Part shown: piece by piece, positions 41,171 through 50,844 of the stretch
How the letters are laid out: each line of letters starts with the position of its first letter
Position numbering within the stretch: position 1 is the first letter of the stretch
Origin: an uncultured Lachnospiraceae bacterium
GTDB lineage: Bacteria > Bacillota > Clostridia > Lachnospirales > Lachnospiraceae
Assembly: GCA_947630805.1 (NCBI GenBank)
Contig: CANRIV010000002.1
Span: 62,001-126,000 of the forward strand
Length of the DNA stretch: 64,000 bases
Direction: 5' to 3'
The notes under the pieces: generated by a model
Database searches by the model: none
What the model saw: the letters and a program-made list of their open reading frames with translations, nothing else
Told to the model about the DNA's origin: nothing
Made by a program: the position numbers and the translations under genes

Positions 41171-43873
41171 TTATTTGGAAGATTTTGCGCTTCTTCCCGG
41201 TGAAGTTTTTTTATTGTTTATTTTCTCGATAATATTATCTTTAAAAATCAATGCCAGGAAAATAAGAATACACAGCACGGAAATAATCAGGCCCGGAAGG
41301 AATCCCTGCGGCGTATAGCGGAAAGTTACTTCATGTGTTCCGGCATCCATCATTACACCGGTCAGCGCTCCGGAACAGATTGGAGTAGATTTTACTTTCG
41401 TTCCGTCCACATATACTTTCCAGCCTTTGTCATAAGGAATAGACGTATACATCATTCCCTGCTTTTTGGCTGTAATTTGTCCTGTAATTTTAGTATCGGA
41501 GTAAGAATCTACCTGATATGGATTTTCGTTCAATAACTGGTGTGCTTTTTCCCAGGCAGTCTGGTCAAAAGCGTAAGCAAAACAGGAGGAAATACTCTGT
41601 CCGCCACTTGCCGTTACCGTGATTGTTGCACCTGGAGTAACATTTCCTATGTGACAGATATAATTCTGATTTGTACTGGAAAATGTTTTGGTAGTGGTGG
41701 AAGATCCGGCATCTGTGATTGTTCCGTTGGAGACTGTTGCTGTCAGATTTTCTGATTGTGTCACACAGAAAAAGTATACATCAAAAGTTTGTCCTCCATT
41801 ATTTTTCTGAAATTTATCTCCTTTATCTAAATCATAGGTTGTAGTAAAAGTACCCACAGAACTGGAAGCCAGCTTGTGGAAAATATAATCAGCACCGTTT
41901 ACTGCGGACAGGACAAAATTATTCTGAGTCATAAATGGATTGCCACTGTCAGTGTTCCAGTTTGCCTCTGTACTCATGTTGGTCATAAAGCCCAGAGGAA
42001 GTGTCTGATTATATTGATATAAATGAAGTGTGGACGTTACCGTATTGTTTGCACTGCCCTGCGAATATGTCTGTGACTTCACTTCGGTTAAGTTGTTCGG
42101 AAGCGATGGCTCGGAAGTAGTGTATTCATAGCGAATTGCAAACAATGCTGCTGTCAGTGGCGTATGTCCATAGTAGGAGTACGCATTAAAGGAAGTCTGC
42201 AATCCTATTTTGTCATAATAATCCTGCATAGCTGCAGAAGATACCGAGGAAAAGGTAGAGATACTGTTATATCCAAATCTTGCACCATCATTTCTCGTAC
42301 TGTGGTTTTCCCCTTCCGTCCGGTAAAAACCTGCGCCTTCTGCGTCTGCCATGGCTTTGGCTTCCGCATTTAATTGCTCATAAGTAGAAACACTTTCGTA
42401 GTAAGAACTTCTGGATGAAGTACTGGAGATACCGGTAATACTCATGTTGAGCGTCAGCTCACAGAATACGGTCAGAATCATCAGGTAAGTTAAAAATCCT
42501 TTCATTTCCGGTTTGTTTCTGTACCACGTTATCAGGACAAGATATACTACAAGAAACATCAGACTCAAGTATATAATTTTTATAATACTTGTATTGATTG
42601 CCAAATCACTGAAAAACGATGTGTTTTTAAATAATTCCTGAAGCACAAGAATAAGTCCGGCAGACACACCGGCAGAGCCGACAATCTCAGAAGTTTTAAA
42701 CTCCTTTATATGAATAAATGCTTCATAAGCCATAGTTATAATCAGAAAAATGTAGATAAATGATTCCCTGCATGGCAGGCTGTTTGGAAAGTGGAAACCA
42801 TGCCAGATATAATTTGGAATATTAATGTTAAAGCTTAAAAGCATAATTATTGCAATGGCTGTTTTTCCAATACGAACTTTTGGACTTATTTTTTTGCAGA
42901 GCCAGAACATTGGGACCAGAATAAATACGGCCAGAGAGCAGTAGATATTCGGGTCATGAGGATATTTTAAGTCTGCAACCGGAATACATATCAGGGAGCG
43001 GAACAGCATGTAAAGAATAGAAAAATATTCCTGTATGGATTCCGGAAAATTCGTATCTGCTGATTTTGTTATGAGCATATTAAAATATTCTGGAAGAATA
43101 ACTATAGAGGCAAGGCCTCCTGCCAATATGGAATATATTGCAAAGTCTTTTAGTGCAATGAGTCTTGCCCGAAAAGCTCCGATTTTTGCGTCAAAGTCAG
43201 AAACACAGAGAAGGTATATGAAGTAAATTACGCTGTAAATGCAGAGCATAATTCCAATATAATAATTGGAAAAAATACTTAATGCCAACGCAATGCAGTA
43301 CATTTTATACTGTTTCTGATTGACCAGACGGTCGAGTCCCAAAATGATAAAAGGGAACAGCCACATACAGTCAAGCCACATAATGTTCCAGCTGAATGCA
43401 GCAAAATAAGCGGATAATGCGTATAACATTCCAAATGCCACGACAGGAATGTTATATTTCCCAAATTTTTTTACCAGATAATATGTTGCGGAAAAACCGG
43501 CAAGTCCCATCTTCAGTAAAATAAAAAAGCTTACAATATCAGCCATGTTGCCGGGCCAGAGGATTGTAAGAAGATTGAGAGGGCTGGCAAGGTAATATGC
43601 AGCAATGGCAATAAAATTCATGCCTGCGCCGATTTCCCAAGTGTAAAACAGGCTTTTGCCGCTTTGCAGTTTTTCCTGTAAAATTTCCAGATAAGGAGTA
43701 TATTGATGGTAACAGTCGCTTCTCAAATACATTTCGTCGCCAAAAGGATATACATCCTTAAAGAAATATACAACCAGCATTGAGAGGACGGGAAGTATAA
43801 ATGCCAGAAGATATATTTTATTGTTTCGATACCATTTTTTTATAGAAAAATTATTTTGTTTTTTTGTGAACAT
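41171..43873 (-). CDS. YfhO family membrane protein
   Basis: The 900-residue integral membrane protein is typical of YfhO. It has roughly a dozen hydrophobic segments in the first 480 residues, including NMADIVSFFILLKMGLAGFS and YALSAYFAAFSWNIMWLDCM, a large extracytoplasmic region (about 490-860), and a last transmembrane helix (ISVLCILIFLALIF) followed by a basic tail. In Bacillus and Listeria YfhO glycosylates lipoteichoic acid as a GT-C-like enzyme; here that is by family only. Its start overlaps gtrA by 23 bp, which fits a polyprenyl-sugar pathway served by a flippase-like GtrA. Confidence 0.86.
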   Translation of the reverse strand: MFTKKQNNFSIKKWYRNNKIYLLAFILPVLSMLVVYFFKDVYPFGDEMYLRSDCYHQYTPYLEILQEKLQSGKSLFYTWEIGAGMNFIAIAAYYLASPLNLLTILWPGNMADIVSFFILLKMGLAGFSATYYLVKKFGKYNIPVVAFGMLYALSAYFAAFSWNIMWLDCMWLFPFIILGLDRLVNQKQYKMYCIALALSIFSNYYIGIMLCIYSVIYFIYLLCVSDFDAKIGAFRARLIALKDFAIYSILAGGLASIVILPEYFNMLITKSADTNFPESIQEYFSILYMLFRSLICIPVADLKYPHDPNIYCSLAVFILVPMFWLCKKISPKVRIGKTAIAIIMLLSFNINIPNYIWHGFHFPNSLPCRESFIYIFLIITMAYEAFIHIKEFKTSEIVGSAGVSAGLILVLQELFKNTSFFSDLAINTSIIKIIYLSLMFLVVYLVLITWYRNKPEMKGFLTYLMILTVFCELTLNMSITGISSTSSRSSYYESVSTYEQLNAEAKAMADAEGAGFYRTEGENHSTRNDGARFGYNSISTFSSVSSAAMQDYYDKIGLQTSFNAYSYYGHTPLTAALFAIRYEYTTSEPSLPNNLTEVKSQTYSQGSANNTVTSTLHLYQYNQTLPLGFMTNMSTEANWNTDSGNPFMTQNNFVLSAVNGADYIFHKLASSSVGTFTTTYDLDKGDKFQKNNGGQTFDVYFFCVTQSENLTATVSNGTITDAGSSTTTKTFSSTNQNYICHIGNVTPGATITVTASGGQSISSCFAYAFDQTAWEKAHQLLNENPYQVDSYSDTKITGQITAKKQGMMYTSIPYDKGWKVYVDGTKVKSTPICSGALTGVMMDAGTHEVTFRYTPQGFLPGLIISVLCILIFLALIFKDNIIEKINNKKTSPGRSAKSSK

Positions 43874-44348
43874 TGCCTGTCCCCTTTCTTTTATTAAAAA
43901 TAAATAACTTACTCAAAATATAGTTAAAAATAATTGTCAATATCATGGCAATCAACTTTGCATAGTATTCGTTTGCATCGATTGCTTCGGCTACAGCCAG
44001 AATTGCCGTTGTCATTAAAAGCGTCGCAATACGGGCGTTTGCAAACCGCATAAATTCCTGCAAAACCTCAAAAAAACCGCTGGTTTTACTTTTAAATACC
44101 CACAGTTTATTGGTAGTATAAGCAAAAATAATGGCACAAACAGTAGATATTATATTAGAGATAATAGAAAATAATCCGGCTTTTGTCAGAGAAGAAAATA
44201 CTACATAATCTACGATGCAGGTCCCCAGACCAAACAGCATATAAGAAATCATCTCATGACTAATTAATCCCCAGATTAATGTCTGGAGTGTCTTGTTTTT
44301 TATATGCCTTAACAGAAAGGCTCTAAACTTTATAATTGATTCTTTCAT
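43851..44348 (-). CDS. GtrA family membrane protein
   Basis: The 165-residue protein has four transmembrane segments and the GtrA pattern: FGLGTCIVDYVVFSSLTKAG, FAYTTNKLWVFKSK near residue 75, and IFNYILSKLFIF at the end. GtrA proteins are proposed to flip or bind polyprenyl-phosphate sugars for surface glycosylation. The overlap with the YfhO gene (23 bp) suggests the pair makes and uses one lipid-linked sugar. A minus-strand extended -10 (TGGTACAAT, 44428-44420) may start the transcript. Confidence 0.83.
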   Translation of the reverse strand: MKESIIKFRAFLLRHIKNKTLQTLIWGLISHEMISYMLFGLGTCIVDYVVFSSLTKAGLFSIISNIISTVCAIIFAYTTNKLWVFKSKTSGFFEVLQEFMRFANARIATLLMTTAILAVAEAIDANEYYAKLIAMILTIIFNYILSKLFIFNKRKGTGNVHKKTK

Positions 44349-44573
44349 AATTTCCTTTACAATATCATCCGTTTTTAGAGAACTGAAAAGTTAAATGTCC
44401 TTAACAGTCATTTGCATAAATTGTACCAATAATCCACAATCTACTATATTTTACTATAAAAAATGTAAAGTGTAAATTGTTTATTGCCATATACAGATTC
44501 TGCCGCATGACATTTCGTGCATAAAAATGCTGCAGAAATAAAATCCTTACGCTTTTTCCAAACAACAAATGGA

Positions 44574-44617
44574 AAAGCGGGGATAAAAGTATTGTCTAAA
44601 ACTCCTATCTCCGCTTT
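44574..44617 (-). terminator. argG terminator
   Basis: AAAGCGGGGATA (44574-44585) pairs with TATCTCCGCTTT (44606-44617), one G-U pair included. It lies just after the argG stop. The 44349-44643 gap otherwise holds only the gtrA promoter region. Confidence 0.65.
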
Positions 44618-44643
44618 ATTTATAATTTTTTCTCGTATGTTTT

Positions 44644-45870
44644 TTATTTTTCTTTCTTTTTCAGTTCAGCCATTTTCATTGCTCTTACCTTGAGTGGAAG
44701 TCCGAATAATGTGATAAAACCTTCCGCGTCATGATGATCATATAAATCTCCGGTAGTAAAGGATGCCAGACTTTCACTGTAAAGGGAATATGGAGAGGTA
44801 GTTCCGGCTTTTATGATATTGCCTTTGTACAGTTTAAATTTAACTTCACCGGTCACGTATTCCTGTGTGGATTCTATAAATGCCTGAATCGCTTCTCTCA
44901 ATGGAGTAAACCATTTACCTTCATATACAATCTGAGCAAATTTATTGCCCATATCTTTTTTTACTTCCATTGTAGCACGGTCTAATACAAGCTCTTCCAG
45001 CTGATTGTGCGCTTCCATCAGAATTGTTCCGCCCGGAGTTTCATAAACCCCGCGGGATTTCATTCCAACAACCCTGTTTTCTACGATATCTACAATGCCA
45101 ATACCGTGTTTTCCGCCCAGCTTGTTCAACTCACGGATAATATCTGAAACCTTCATCTTTTTTCCGTTGACGGAGGTAGGGACGCCCTTTTCAAATGTCA
45201 TTGTCACATATTCTCCCTCATCCGGAGCTTTTTCCGGTGACACACCCAGTACTAAAAGGTGGTCATAATTTGGCTCATTCGCAGGATCTTCCAGTTCCAG
45301 ACCCTCATGGCTGATATGCCATAAATTACGGTCGCGGCTATAGCTCTGGTCTGCAGAGAATGGGAGGTCAATGCCATGTGCTTTACAGTATTCAATTTCA
45401 GATTCGCGGGAATCCATGGTCCACTTGTCATCTCTCCATGCTGCAATAATTTTGAGGTCAGGAGCCAGTGCCTTAATGCCCAGTTCAAAGCGAATCTGGT
45501 CATTTCCCTTACCGGTAGCTCCGTGGCAGATAGCAGAAGCACCTTCTTTTCTTGCAATTTCAACCAGTCTTTTTGCTATGCCCGGTCTTGCCATGGAAGT
45601 GCCGAGTAAATATTTGTTTTCATAAACTGCACCGCCCTGCACGCAAGGAACAATATATTCGTCACAGAATTCATCTGTAATATCTTCTATATATAATTTA
45701 GAAGCGCCGGAATATTTTGCTCTCTCTTCCAGTCCGTCCAATTCCTCTTCCTGTCCACAGTCAATACAGCAACAGATAACTTCATAGTCATAATTTTCTT
45801 TTAACCAAGGTATGATAGCCGTTGTGTCAAGTCCGCCTGAATAAGCGAGAATTACTTTTTCCTTTGCCAT
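44644..45870 (-). CDS. argG: Argininosuccinate synthase
   Basis: The 408-residue enzyme joins citrulline and aspartate using ATP. The PP-loop [20 protein letters not shown] is at about residues 6-25. [30 protein letters not shown] near 116 and [14 protein letters not shown] follow in the usual order, so it looks active. The ATG at 45870 has GGAGGATT just upstream, favouring it over the TTG at 45885. It is divergent from argC, and a dedicated promoter lies at 45941-45969. Confidence 0.95.
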   Translation of the reverse strand: MAKEKVILAYSGGLDTTAIIPWLKENYDYEVICCCIDCGQEEELDGLEERAKYSGASKLYIEDITDEFCDEYIVPCVQGGAVYENKYLLGTSMARPGIAKRLVEIARKEGASAICHGATGKGNDQIRFELGIKALAPDLKIIAAWRDDKWTMDSRESEIEYCKAHGIDLPFSADQSYSRDRNLWHISHEGLELEDPANEPNYDHLLVLGVSPEKAPDEGEYVTMTFEKGVPTSVNGKKMKVSDIIRELNKLGGKHGIGIVDIVENRVVGMKSRGVYETPGGTILMEAHNQLEELVLDRATMEVKKDMGNKFAQIVYEGKWFTPLREAIQAFIESTQEYVTGEVKFKLYKGNIIKAGTTSPYSLYSESLASFTTGDLYDHHDAEGFITLFGLPLKVRAMKMAELKKKEK

Positions 45871-45940
45871 TTCTAAATCCTCCAAAATTTTATTATTTTT
45901 TCATTGTATTTGCAGATAAAAGTCTTATCCGATAGTTGAT

Positions 45941-45969
45941 ACTATACACTACCAATGTATAAAATGCAA
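45941..45969 (-). promoter_or_regulatory. argG promoter
   Basis: On the minus strand TTGCAT (45969-45964), a 17-bp spacer and TATAGT (45946-45941). Confidence 0.75.
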
Positions 45970-45984
45970 GAAAAACTTAGAAAA

Positions 45985-46001
45985 TTGTGAATATTATACA
46001 A
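45985..46001. promoter_or_regulatory. Possible ArgR operator between argG and argC
   Basis: TTGTGAATATTATACAA is an imperfect palindrome whose TGAATATTATACA core resembles ARG boxes. It sits midway between the divergent argG and argC promoters, where a repressor would reach both. The identification is by likeness only. Confidence 0.4.
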
Positions 46002-46017
46002 TATTTATGTATAAAAC

Positions 46018-46046
46018 TTGCGTTATATGCAAAAATAATGTATATT
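46018..46046 (+). promoter_or_regulatory. argC operon promoter
   Basis: TTGCGT (46018-46023), 17 bp, TATATT (46041-46046), about 65 bp before the argC start. Confidence 0.7.
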
Positions 46047-46116
46047 ACATAAAGCGTCTTGTATTTTAATAAGGAAAATACTACAATGATATACAGATTT
46101 GGAAAGGAAGTATTTT

Positions 46117-47157
46117 ATGATAAAAGTAGGTATTATCGGCTCTACAGGATATGCAGGAGCAGAGATTGTAAGATTGATTCAGCAGCACAAGGAGGCGGAA
46201 GTAATCTGGTTTGGCTCCAGAAGTTATGTTCAGCAAAAATATGCAGATATTTTTAGAAATATGTTTCAGATTGTGGATGCAGAATGTCTGGACGATAATA
46301 TGGAAGAACTTTCCGACGCAGTCGATGTTATTTTTACGGCGACACCACAGGGACTCTGCAGTTCTCTTGTCAATGAAAGAATATTAGAAAAAGTAAGAAT
46401 TATTGATTTAAGTGCTGATTTTCGAATAAAAGATGTAAATATTTATGAAAAATGGTATGGAATCCATCATCAGAGCCCGCAGTTTATAGAAGAGGCGGTT
46501 TATGGTCTCTGCGAGATAAACAGGGATAAGATAAAAAATGCAAGACTGGTTGCAAATCCCGGATGTTTTCCTACCTGTAGTTTTCTTTCGATTTATCCGA
46601 TGGTAAAAGAGGGGATGATTGATGTAAATTCCATTATTATTGACGCGAAATCCGGAACATCCGGTGCCGGACGCGGAGCGAAAGTAGATAATCTTTTTTG
46701 TGAAGTAAACGAAAACTGTAAGGCATATGGCGTGGCAGCACACAGGCATACGCCGGAGATTGAAGAACAGTTAAGTTATGCGGCAAAAGAGCCGGTAATG
46801 ATTAACTTTACACCGCATCTTATTCCAATGCAGCGGGGAATTTTAGCAACTTCATATGCGACATTGAAAAAACCGGTAAGTTACAGTCAGGTAAAAGCAA
46901 TTTATGATAAATATTATGAAAAAGAATATTTTGTCCGTGTTTTGGAAAACAGCTGCCCACCGGAAACACGCTGGGTGGAAGGAAGCAATTTTGTGGATGT
47001 AAGTTTTAAAATAGATGAGAGGACCGGAAGAATTATTATGATGGGCGCTATGGACAATTTAGTCAAAGGCGCAGCAGGACAGGCAGTGCAGAACATGAAT
47101 ATTATGTTTGGTCTTCCTGAAAAGGAAGGATTGCAGCAGGTGCCAATGTTTCCATAA
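46117..47157 (+). CDS. argC: N-acetyl-gamma-glutamyl-phosphate reductase
   Basis: The 346-residue NADPH enzyme carries out the third step of ornithine synthesis. GIIGSTGYAGAEIVRLI at 5-21 is the nucleotide-binding start, and LVANPGCFPTCSFLSIYP near 146 holds the catalytic Cys. The HRHTPEIEEQL stretch near 210 is also present. The ATG at 46117 follows GGAAAGGAAG; the upstream TTG is unlikely. It heads the argC-argJ-argB-argD operon with no terminator between its genes. Confidence 0.95.
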   Translation: MIKVGIIGSTGYAGAEIVRLIQQHKEAEVIWFGSRSYVQQKYADIFRNMFQIVDAECLDDNMEELSDAVDVIFTATPQGLCSSLVNERILEKVRIIDLSADFRIKDVNIYEKWYGIHHQSPQFIEEAVYGLCEINRDKIKNARLVANPGCFPTCSFLSIYPMVKEGMIDVNSIIIDAKSGTSGAGRGAKVDNLFCEVNENCKAYGVAAHRHTPEIEEQLSYAAKEPVMINFTPHLIPMQRGILATSYATLKKPVSYSQVKAIYDKYYEKEYFVRVLENSCPPETRWVEGSNFVDVSFKIDERTGRIIMMGAMDNLVKGAAGQAVQNMNIMFGLPEKEGLQQVPMFP

Positions 47158-47186
47158 AAACCAGGCAGAAAGGAATTGTGAATATA

Positions 47187-48416
47187 ATGAAAAAAATAGA
47201 TGGCGGTGTGACCGCCCCATTGGGATTTTCAGCGATGGGAGTCCGTGCAGAAATTAAGACGGGAAATCCGGACAAAAAAGACATGGCAATGATATACAGC
47301 AATGCTCCCTGCGTGGCAGCGGGAACGTTTACGACCAATCAGGTAAAAGCGGCACCGGTCAAATGGGATCAGAATGTTATTTATCATTCACAGACAGTGC
47401 ATGCGGTTGTGTGTAACAGTGGCGTGGCAAATGCCTGCACCGGACAGATGGGAATGGAATATTGTGAAAAAATGGCGGAAGCTACAGCAGATGTACTAAA
47501 TATAAAGAAAGAAGAAGTGCTGGTAGCTTCGACTGGCGTCATAGGAGCGCAGCTGCCGATGGACAAGATCATAAACGGTATTGGGATGCTCGCGCCAACG
47601 CTTGATGCAGGATTGGAAGGCGGTCATATGGCAGCCCAGGCAATCATGACCACAGATACTGTTCCAAAGGAAATCGCATATGAATTTGAATTGGATGGCA
47701 AAGTATGCAGAATTGGCGGAATGTGCAAAGGCTCCGGGATGATTCATCCGAATATGTGTACTATGCTGGGATTTATAACGACCGATGTAAGTATTTCAAA
47801 AGATTTGCTGTACCAGGCATTGAGTACAGATATTCAGGATACTTTCAATATGATTTCCGTAGATGGGGATACGTCCACAAATGATACGGTGTTATTGCTG
47901 GCCAATGGTCTTGCGGGAAATGCTACAATTACGGAAAAAGATGAAAAGTATAATCAATTTGTGGAAGCGCTTCATCAGGTGAATGTATTTCTGTCAAAAA
48001 AAATCGCGGGGGATGGAGAAGGTGCAACGGCATTATTTGAAGTAAAAGTCATTGGCGCAGAAAGCAGAGAACAGGCAGTTACGCTCGCAAAATCGGTTGT
48101 CACCTCCAGCCTGACCAAAGCGGCAATTTACGGGCATGATGCCAACTGGGGAAGAATTTTGTGTGCTATGGGATATTCTACGGCCAAGTTTGACCCGGAT
48201 AAGGTAGATATTTATTTTGAGAGTCGGGTCGGAAAATTAAAAATTGTGGAGAATGGAATGGCCACTGCTTATAGCGAGGAGGAGGCTACCAGAATTCTTT
48301 CCGAAGATGAAGTAACGGCTATCGCTGATGTGAAAATGGGACCATATGAAGCGACGGCGTGGGGATGTGACCTGACCCATGAATATGTCAGTATCAATGC
48401 AGATTACAGAAGTTAA
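47187..48416 (+). CDS. argJ: Ornithine acetyltransferase / N-acetylglutamate synthase
   Basis: The 409-residue proenzyme recycles the acetyl group from N-acetylornithine to glutamate. The self-cleavage region is KGSGMIHPNMCTMLGF near residues 181-196 with Thr192 as nucleophile; the residue before it is Cys, where Ala is common. ATPKEIAYEF-like and AIYGHDANWGRI near 312 are normal. Having ArgJ makes the pathway cyclic, so a separate argA/argE is not expected. The ATG at 47187 keeps a workable distance from AAAGGAA; a GTG at 47178 is an alternative. Confidence 0.94.
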   Translation: MKKIDGGVTAPLGFSAMGVRAEIKTGNPDKKDMAMIYSNAPCVAAGTFTTNQVKAAPVKWDQNVIYHSQTVHAVVCNSGVANACTGQMGMEYCEKMAEATADVLNIKKEEVLVASTGVIGAQLPMDKIINGIGMLAPTLDAGLEGGHMAAQAIMTTDTVPKEIAYEFELDGKVCRIGGMCKGSGMIHPNMCTMLGFITTDVSISKDLLYQALSTDIQDTFNMISVDGDTSTNDTVLLLANGLAGNATITEKDEKYNQFVEALHQVNVFLSKKIAGDGEGATALFEVKVIGAESREQAVTLAKSVVTSSLTKAAIYGHDANWGRILCAMGYSTAKFDPDKVDIYFESRVGKLKIVENGMATAYSEEEATRILSEDEVTAIADVKMGPYEATAWGCDLTHEYVSINADYRS

Positions 48417-48472
48417 ACAGAAAAATGTCAATATATCATTGAAATACAGAAAATAGTAAGAGAGGCGAGAGA

Positions 48473-49426
48473 ATGTTAATGAAAGGGCAACAGCATCTAA
48501 ATATGGACAAATGGATTGAAAAGGGAGATGTTTTGATTGAAGCACTACCTTATATCCAACGGTTTAACCGGAAAATTATTGTAGTAAAATATGGCGGAAG
48601 CGCTATGCTGGATGAAGATTTTATGACCAGTGTGATTCAGGATATTACGCTGCTGAAACTGGTAGGATTTAAACCGATTATTGTGCATGGTGGTGGAAAA
48701 GCCATCAGCAGACATATTGATAGATTGGGAATGGAGACCAGCTTTGTCAATGGATTGCGGGTGACAGATGAGGAGACATTAGATGCAGCAGAAATGGTTT
48801 TGAACAGCGTAAATAAGAAACTTGTGCAGATTGTAGAACAGCTTGGAGTAAGAGCAATCGGAATCAGCGGAAAAGACGGAAAACTTCTGACAGTAAAAAA
48901 GAAACTTACAGGAGATTCTGATATCGGATATGTGGGAGAAGTGACGGAAGTTAATGCTCAGATTCTTTTAGATTTATTAGAAAAAGATTTTCTTCCGATT
49001 GTCTGCCCAATCGGTCTGGATAATGAATTCCACGGATATAACATTAATGCTGATGATGCGGCAAGCGCTATCGCAGAAGCTGTCAATGCGGAAAAACTGG
49101 CATTTCTTACAGACACGGAAGGGGTATATAGAAATCCGGAGGACACGGATTCTGTTATTTCTGAGATGACTGTTACAGAAGCACAGAAATTAATTGAAGA
49201 TGGAATTATCGCCGGAGGGATGCTTCCAAAGATTAGAAATTGTATGAATGCAATCAAAAATGGTGTTTCAAGAGTGCATATTCTGGATGGAAGAATTCCT
49301 CACAGTATATTGCTGGAAATATTTACGAATAAAGGAATTGGAACGGCTATTTTAGATGACAGTCAGGAAAAATTTTATACACATGTGGAATTAAAAAAGC
49401 GGGAAGAACGGAATCAGGAAAAGTAA
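48473..49426 (+). CDS. argB: Acetylglutamate kinase
   Basis: The 317-residue amino-acid kinase phosphorylates N-acetylglutamate. [14 protein letters not shown] near residues 34-47, [15 protein letters not shown] near 68 and [13 protein letters not shown] near 213 are the expected phosphate and substrate loops, and [14 protein letters not shown] near 244 follows. The arginine-sensitive form usually has an extra N-terminal helix. Here about 20 residues precede the fold, in line with feedback control. Fifth gene of the arg cluster counting argG. Confidence 0.94.
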   Translation: MLMKGQQHLNMDKWIEKGDVLIEALPYIQRFNRKIIVVKYGGSAMLDEDFMTSVIQDITLLKLVGFKPIIVHGGGKAISRHIDRLGMETSFVNGLRVTDEETLDAAEMVLNSVNKKLVQIVEQLGVRAIGISGKDGKLLTVKKKLTGDSDIGYVGEVTEVNAQILLDLLEKDFLPIVCPIGLDNEFHGYNINADDAASAIAEAVNAEKLAFLTDTEGVYRNPEDTDSVISEMTVTEAQKLIEDGIIAGGMLPKIRNCMNAIKNGVSRVHILDGRIPHSILLEIFTNKGIGTAILDDSQEKFYTHVELKKREERNQEK

Positions 49427-49506
49427 ACTGAAAATAGCCACATAGGGACAAAACCCGCAGATTGCCGAATCACAGAGGGCAAAATGTGAAGAGAAAGGAT
49501 TGAAAA

Positions 49507-50688
49507 ATGACAAGTCAGGAATATATGGATTTGGGAGAACAGTATTTTGTTCATACATATAACCGCTATCCGATAGTAATGGAGAAAGCAGATGGCGTAT
49601 ATATCTATGATGTAGAAGGGAAAAAATATTTAGATTTTGCTTCTGGCATTGGCGTTTGTGCTCTTGGGTATAATAATCAGGAATATGGAAAAACGCTGAA
49701 AACCCAGATAGATAAAATGATGCACACCTCAAATCTATTTTATAATACACCATCTGTGGAAGCTGCAAAAAAACTGGTGGACGCAACGGGATTGAAAAAA
49801 GTCTTTTTTACCAATAGTGGTGCGGAAGCAGTAGAGGGAGCATTGAAAATGGCAAAACGTTATGCCTTTGACCGAGATGGATATGCAGGGCATGAAATCA
49901 TTGCTATGGAACATTCCTTTCACGGAAGAACAATGGGAGCTCTTGCGCTTACGGGAAATGAACATTATCAGGTGCCGTTCGGACCGATGATTTCCGGTGT
50001 CCAATATGCGAAATATAACGATTTGGAAAGTGTGAAAGCACTGGTAAATGAGAAAACCTGCGCGATTATTCTGGAAGTAGTTCAGGGCGAAGGAGGAATA
50101 CATCCGGCAGAGAAAGAATTTGTAAAAGGAATCAGAGACATTTGTGATGAAAATGATATTCTTATGATTTGTGATGAAATACAGTGTGGAATGGGAAGAA
50201 CAGGAAAAATGTTTGCCTTTCAGCATTACGGAATACAGCCGGATATAATTGCAGCCGCAAAAGCGCTGGGCTGTGGTATTCCGGTAGGGGCATTTGTGGC
50301 CGGAGAAAAGTGCTGCAATTCTCTCGTGCCGGGGGATCATGGTACGACTTATGGTGGAAATCCATTGGCTGCAGCAGCAGTAAATACTGTATTTGATTTA
50401 TATGAAAAATATCATATTTTAGAAAATGTAAATAGAACAGGCGCTTATCTGGAGGCACAACTGGACAAAATTGTTGAAGATTTTGACAATGTAGAAGGGC
50501 GCAGAGGAAGAGGCCTGATGCAGGGACTGGTACTTAAATCACCGGTGGGTGAGGTAATTGACAGGGCAATAGAACAGGGGCTTCTTGTAATTTCAGCAGG
50601 CGGTAATGTACTGCGTATGCTGCCTCCATTAATTATCACAAGGGAAAATGTTGATGAAATGACAGACATTTTGAGAAAAGCACTCTAA
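49507..50688 (+). CDS. argD: Acetylornithine aminotransferase
   Basis: The 393-residue class III PLP aminotransferase makes N-acetylornithine. VFFTNSGAEAVEGALKMA near 99-116, HSFHGRTMGALALTG near 138, ICDEIQCGMGRTG near 219 and the PLP lysine in IAAAKALGCGIPVGAF near 248 are intact. It ends the arg operon, and a strong terminator follows. The cluster lacks argF and argH, which must lie elsewhere if the pathway is complete. Confidence 0.93.
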   Translation: MTSQEYMDLGEQYFVHTYNRYPIVMEKADGVYIYDVEGKKYLDFASGIGVCALGYNNQEYGKTLKTQIDKMMHTSNLFYNTPSVEAAKKLVDATGLKKVFFTNSGAEAVEGALKMAKRYAFDRDGYAGHEIIAMEHSFHGRTMGALALTGNEHYQVPFGPMISGVQYAKYNDLESVKALVNEKTCAIILEVVQGEGGIHPAEKEFVKGIRDICDENDILMICDEIQCGMGRTGKMFAFQHYGIQPDIIAAAKALGCGIPVGAFVAGEKCCNSLVPGDHGTTYGGNPLAAAAVNTVFDLYEKYHILENVNRTGAYLEAQLDKIVEDFDNVEGRRGRGLMQGLVLKSPVGEVIDRAIEQGLLVISAGGNVLRMLPPLIITRENVDEMTDILRKAL

Positions 50689-50766
50689 AAAGAGGTTGTT
50701 TATCCGGTGTTATATGCCATTCTGTTGGATATTTGAGACGTATCATCAACAAACAATATAGTCATA

Positions 50767-50821
50767 AATAAAAGAGGATGTACAGGAAATTCAGATATTT
50801 GACGTACATCCTCTTTTATTT
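50767..50821. terminator. Terminator between argD and the DUF2130 gene
   Basis: AATAAAAGAGGATGTAC (50767-50783) is exactly complementary to 50804-50820, a 17-bp stem. A/T tracts on both sides allow it to stop transcription from either gene. Confidence 0.85.
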
Positions 50822-50844
50822 ATTGTATAGTATGGTGTTATCTG

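Noticed and set aside
49735-50340. 201-codon minus-strand frame inside argD
   Set aside because: Antisense shadow of a conserved aminotransferase; no motifs or start signals.
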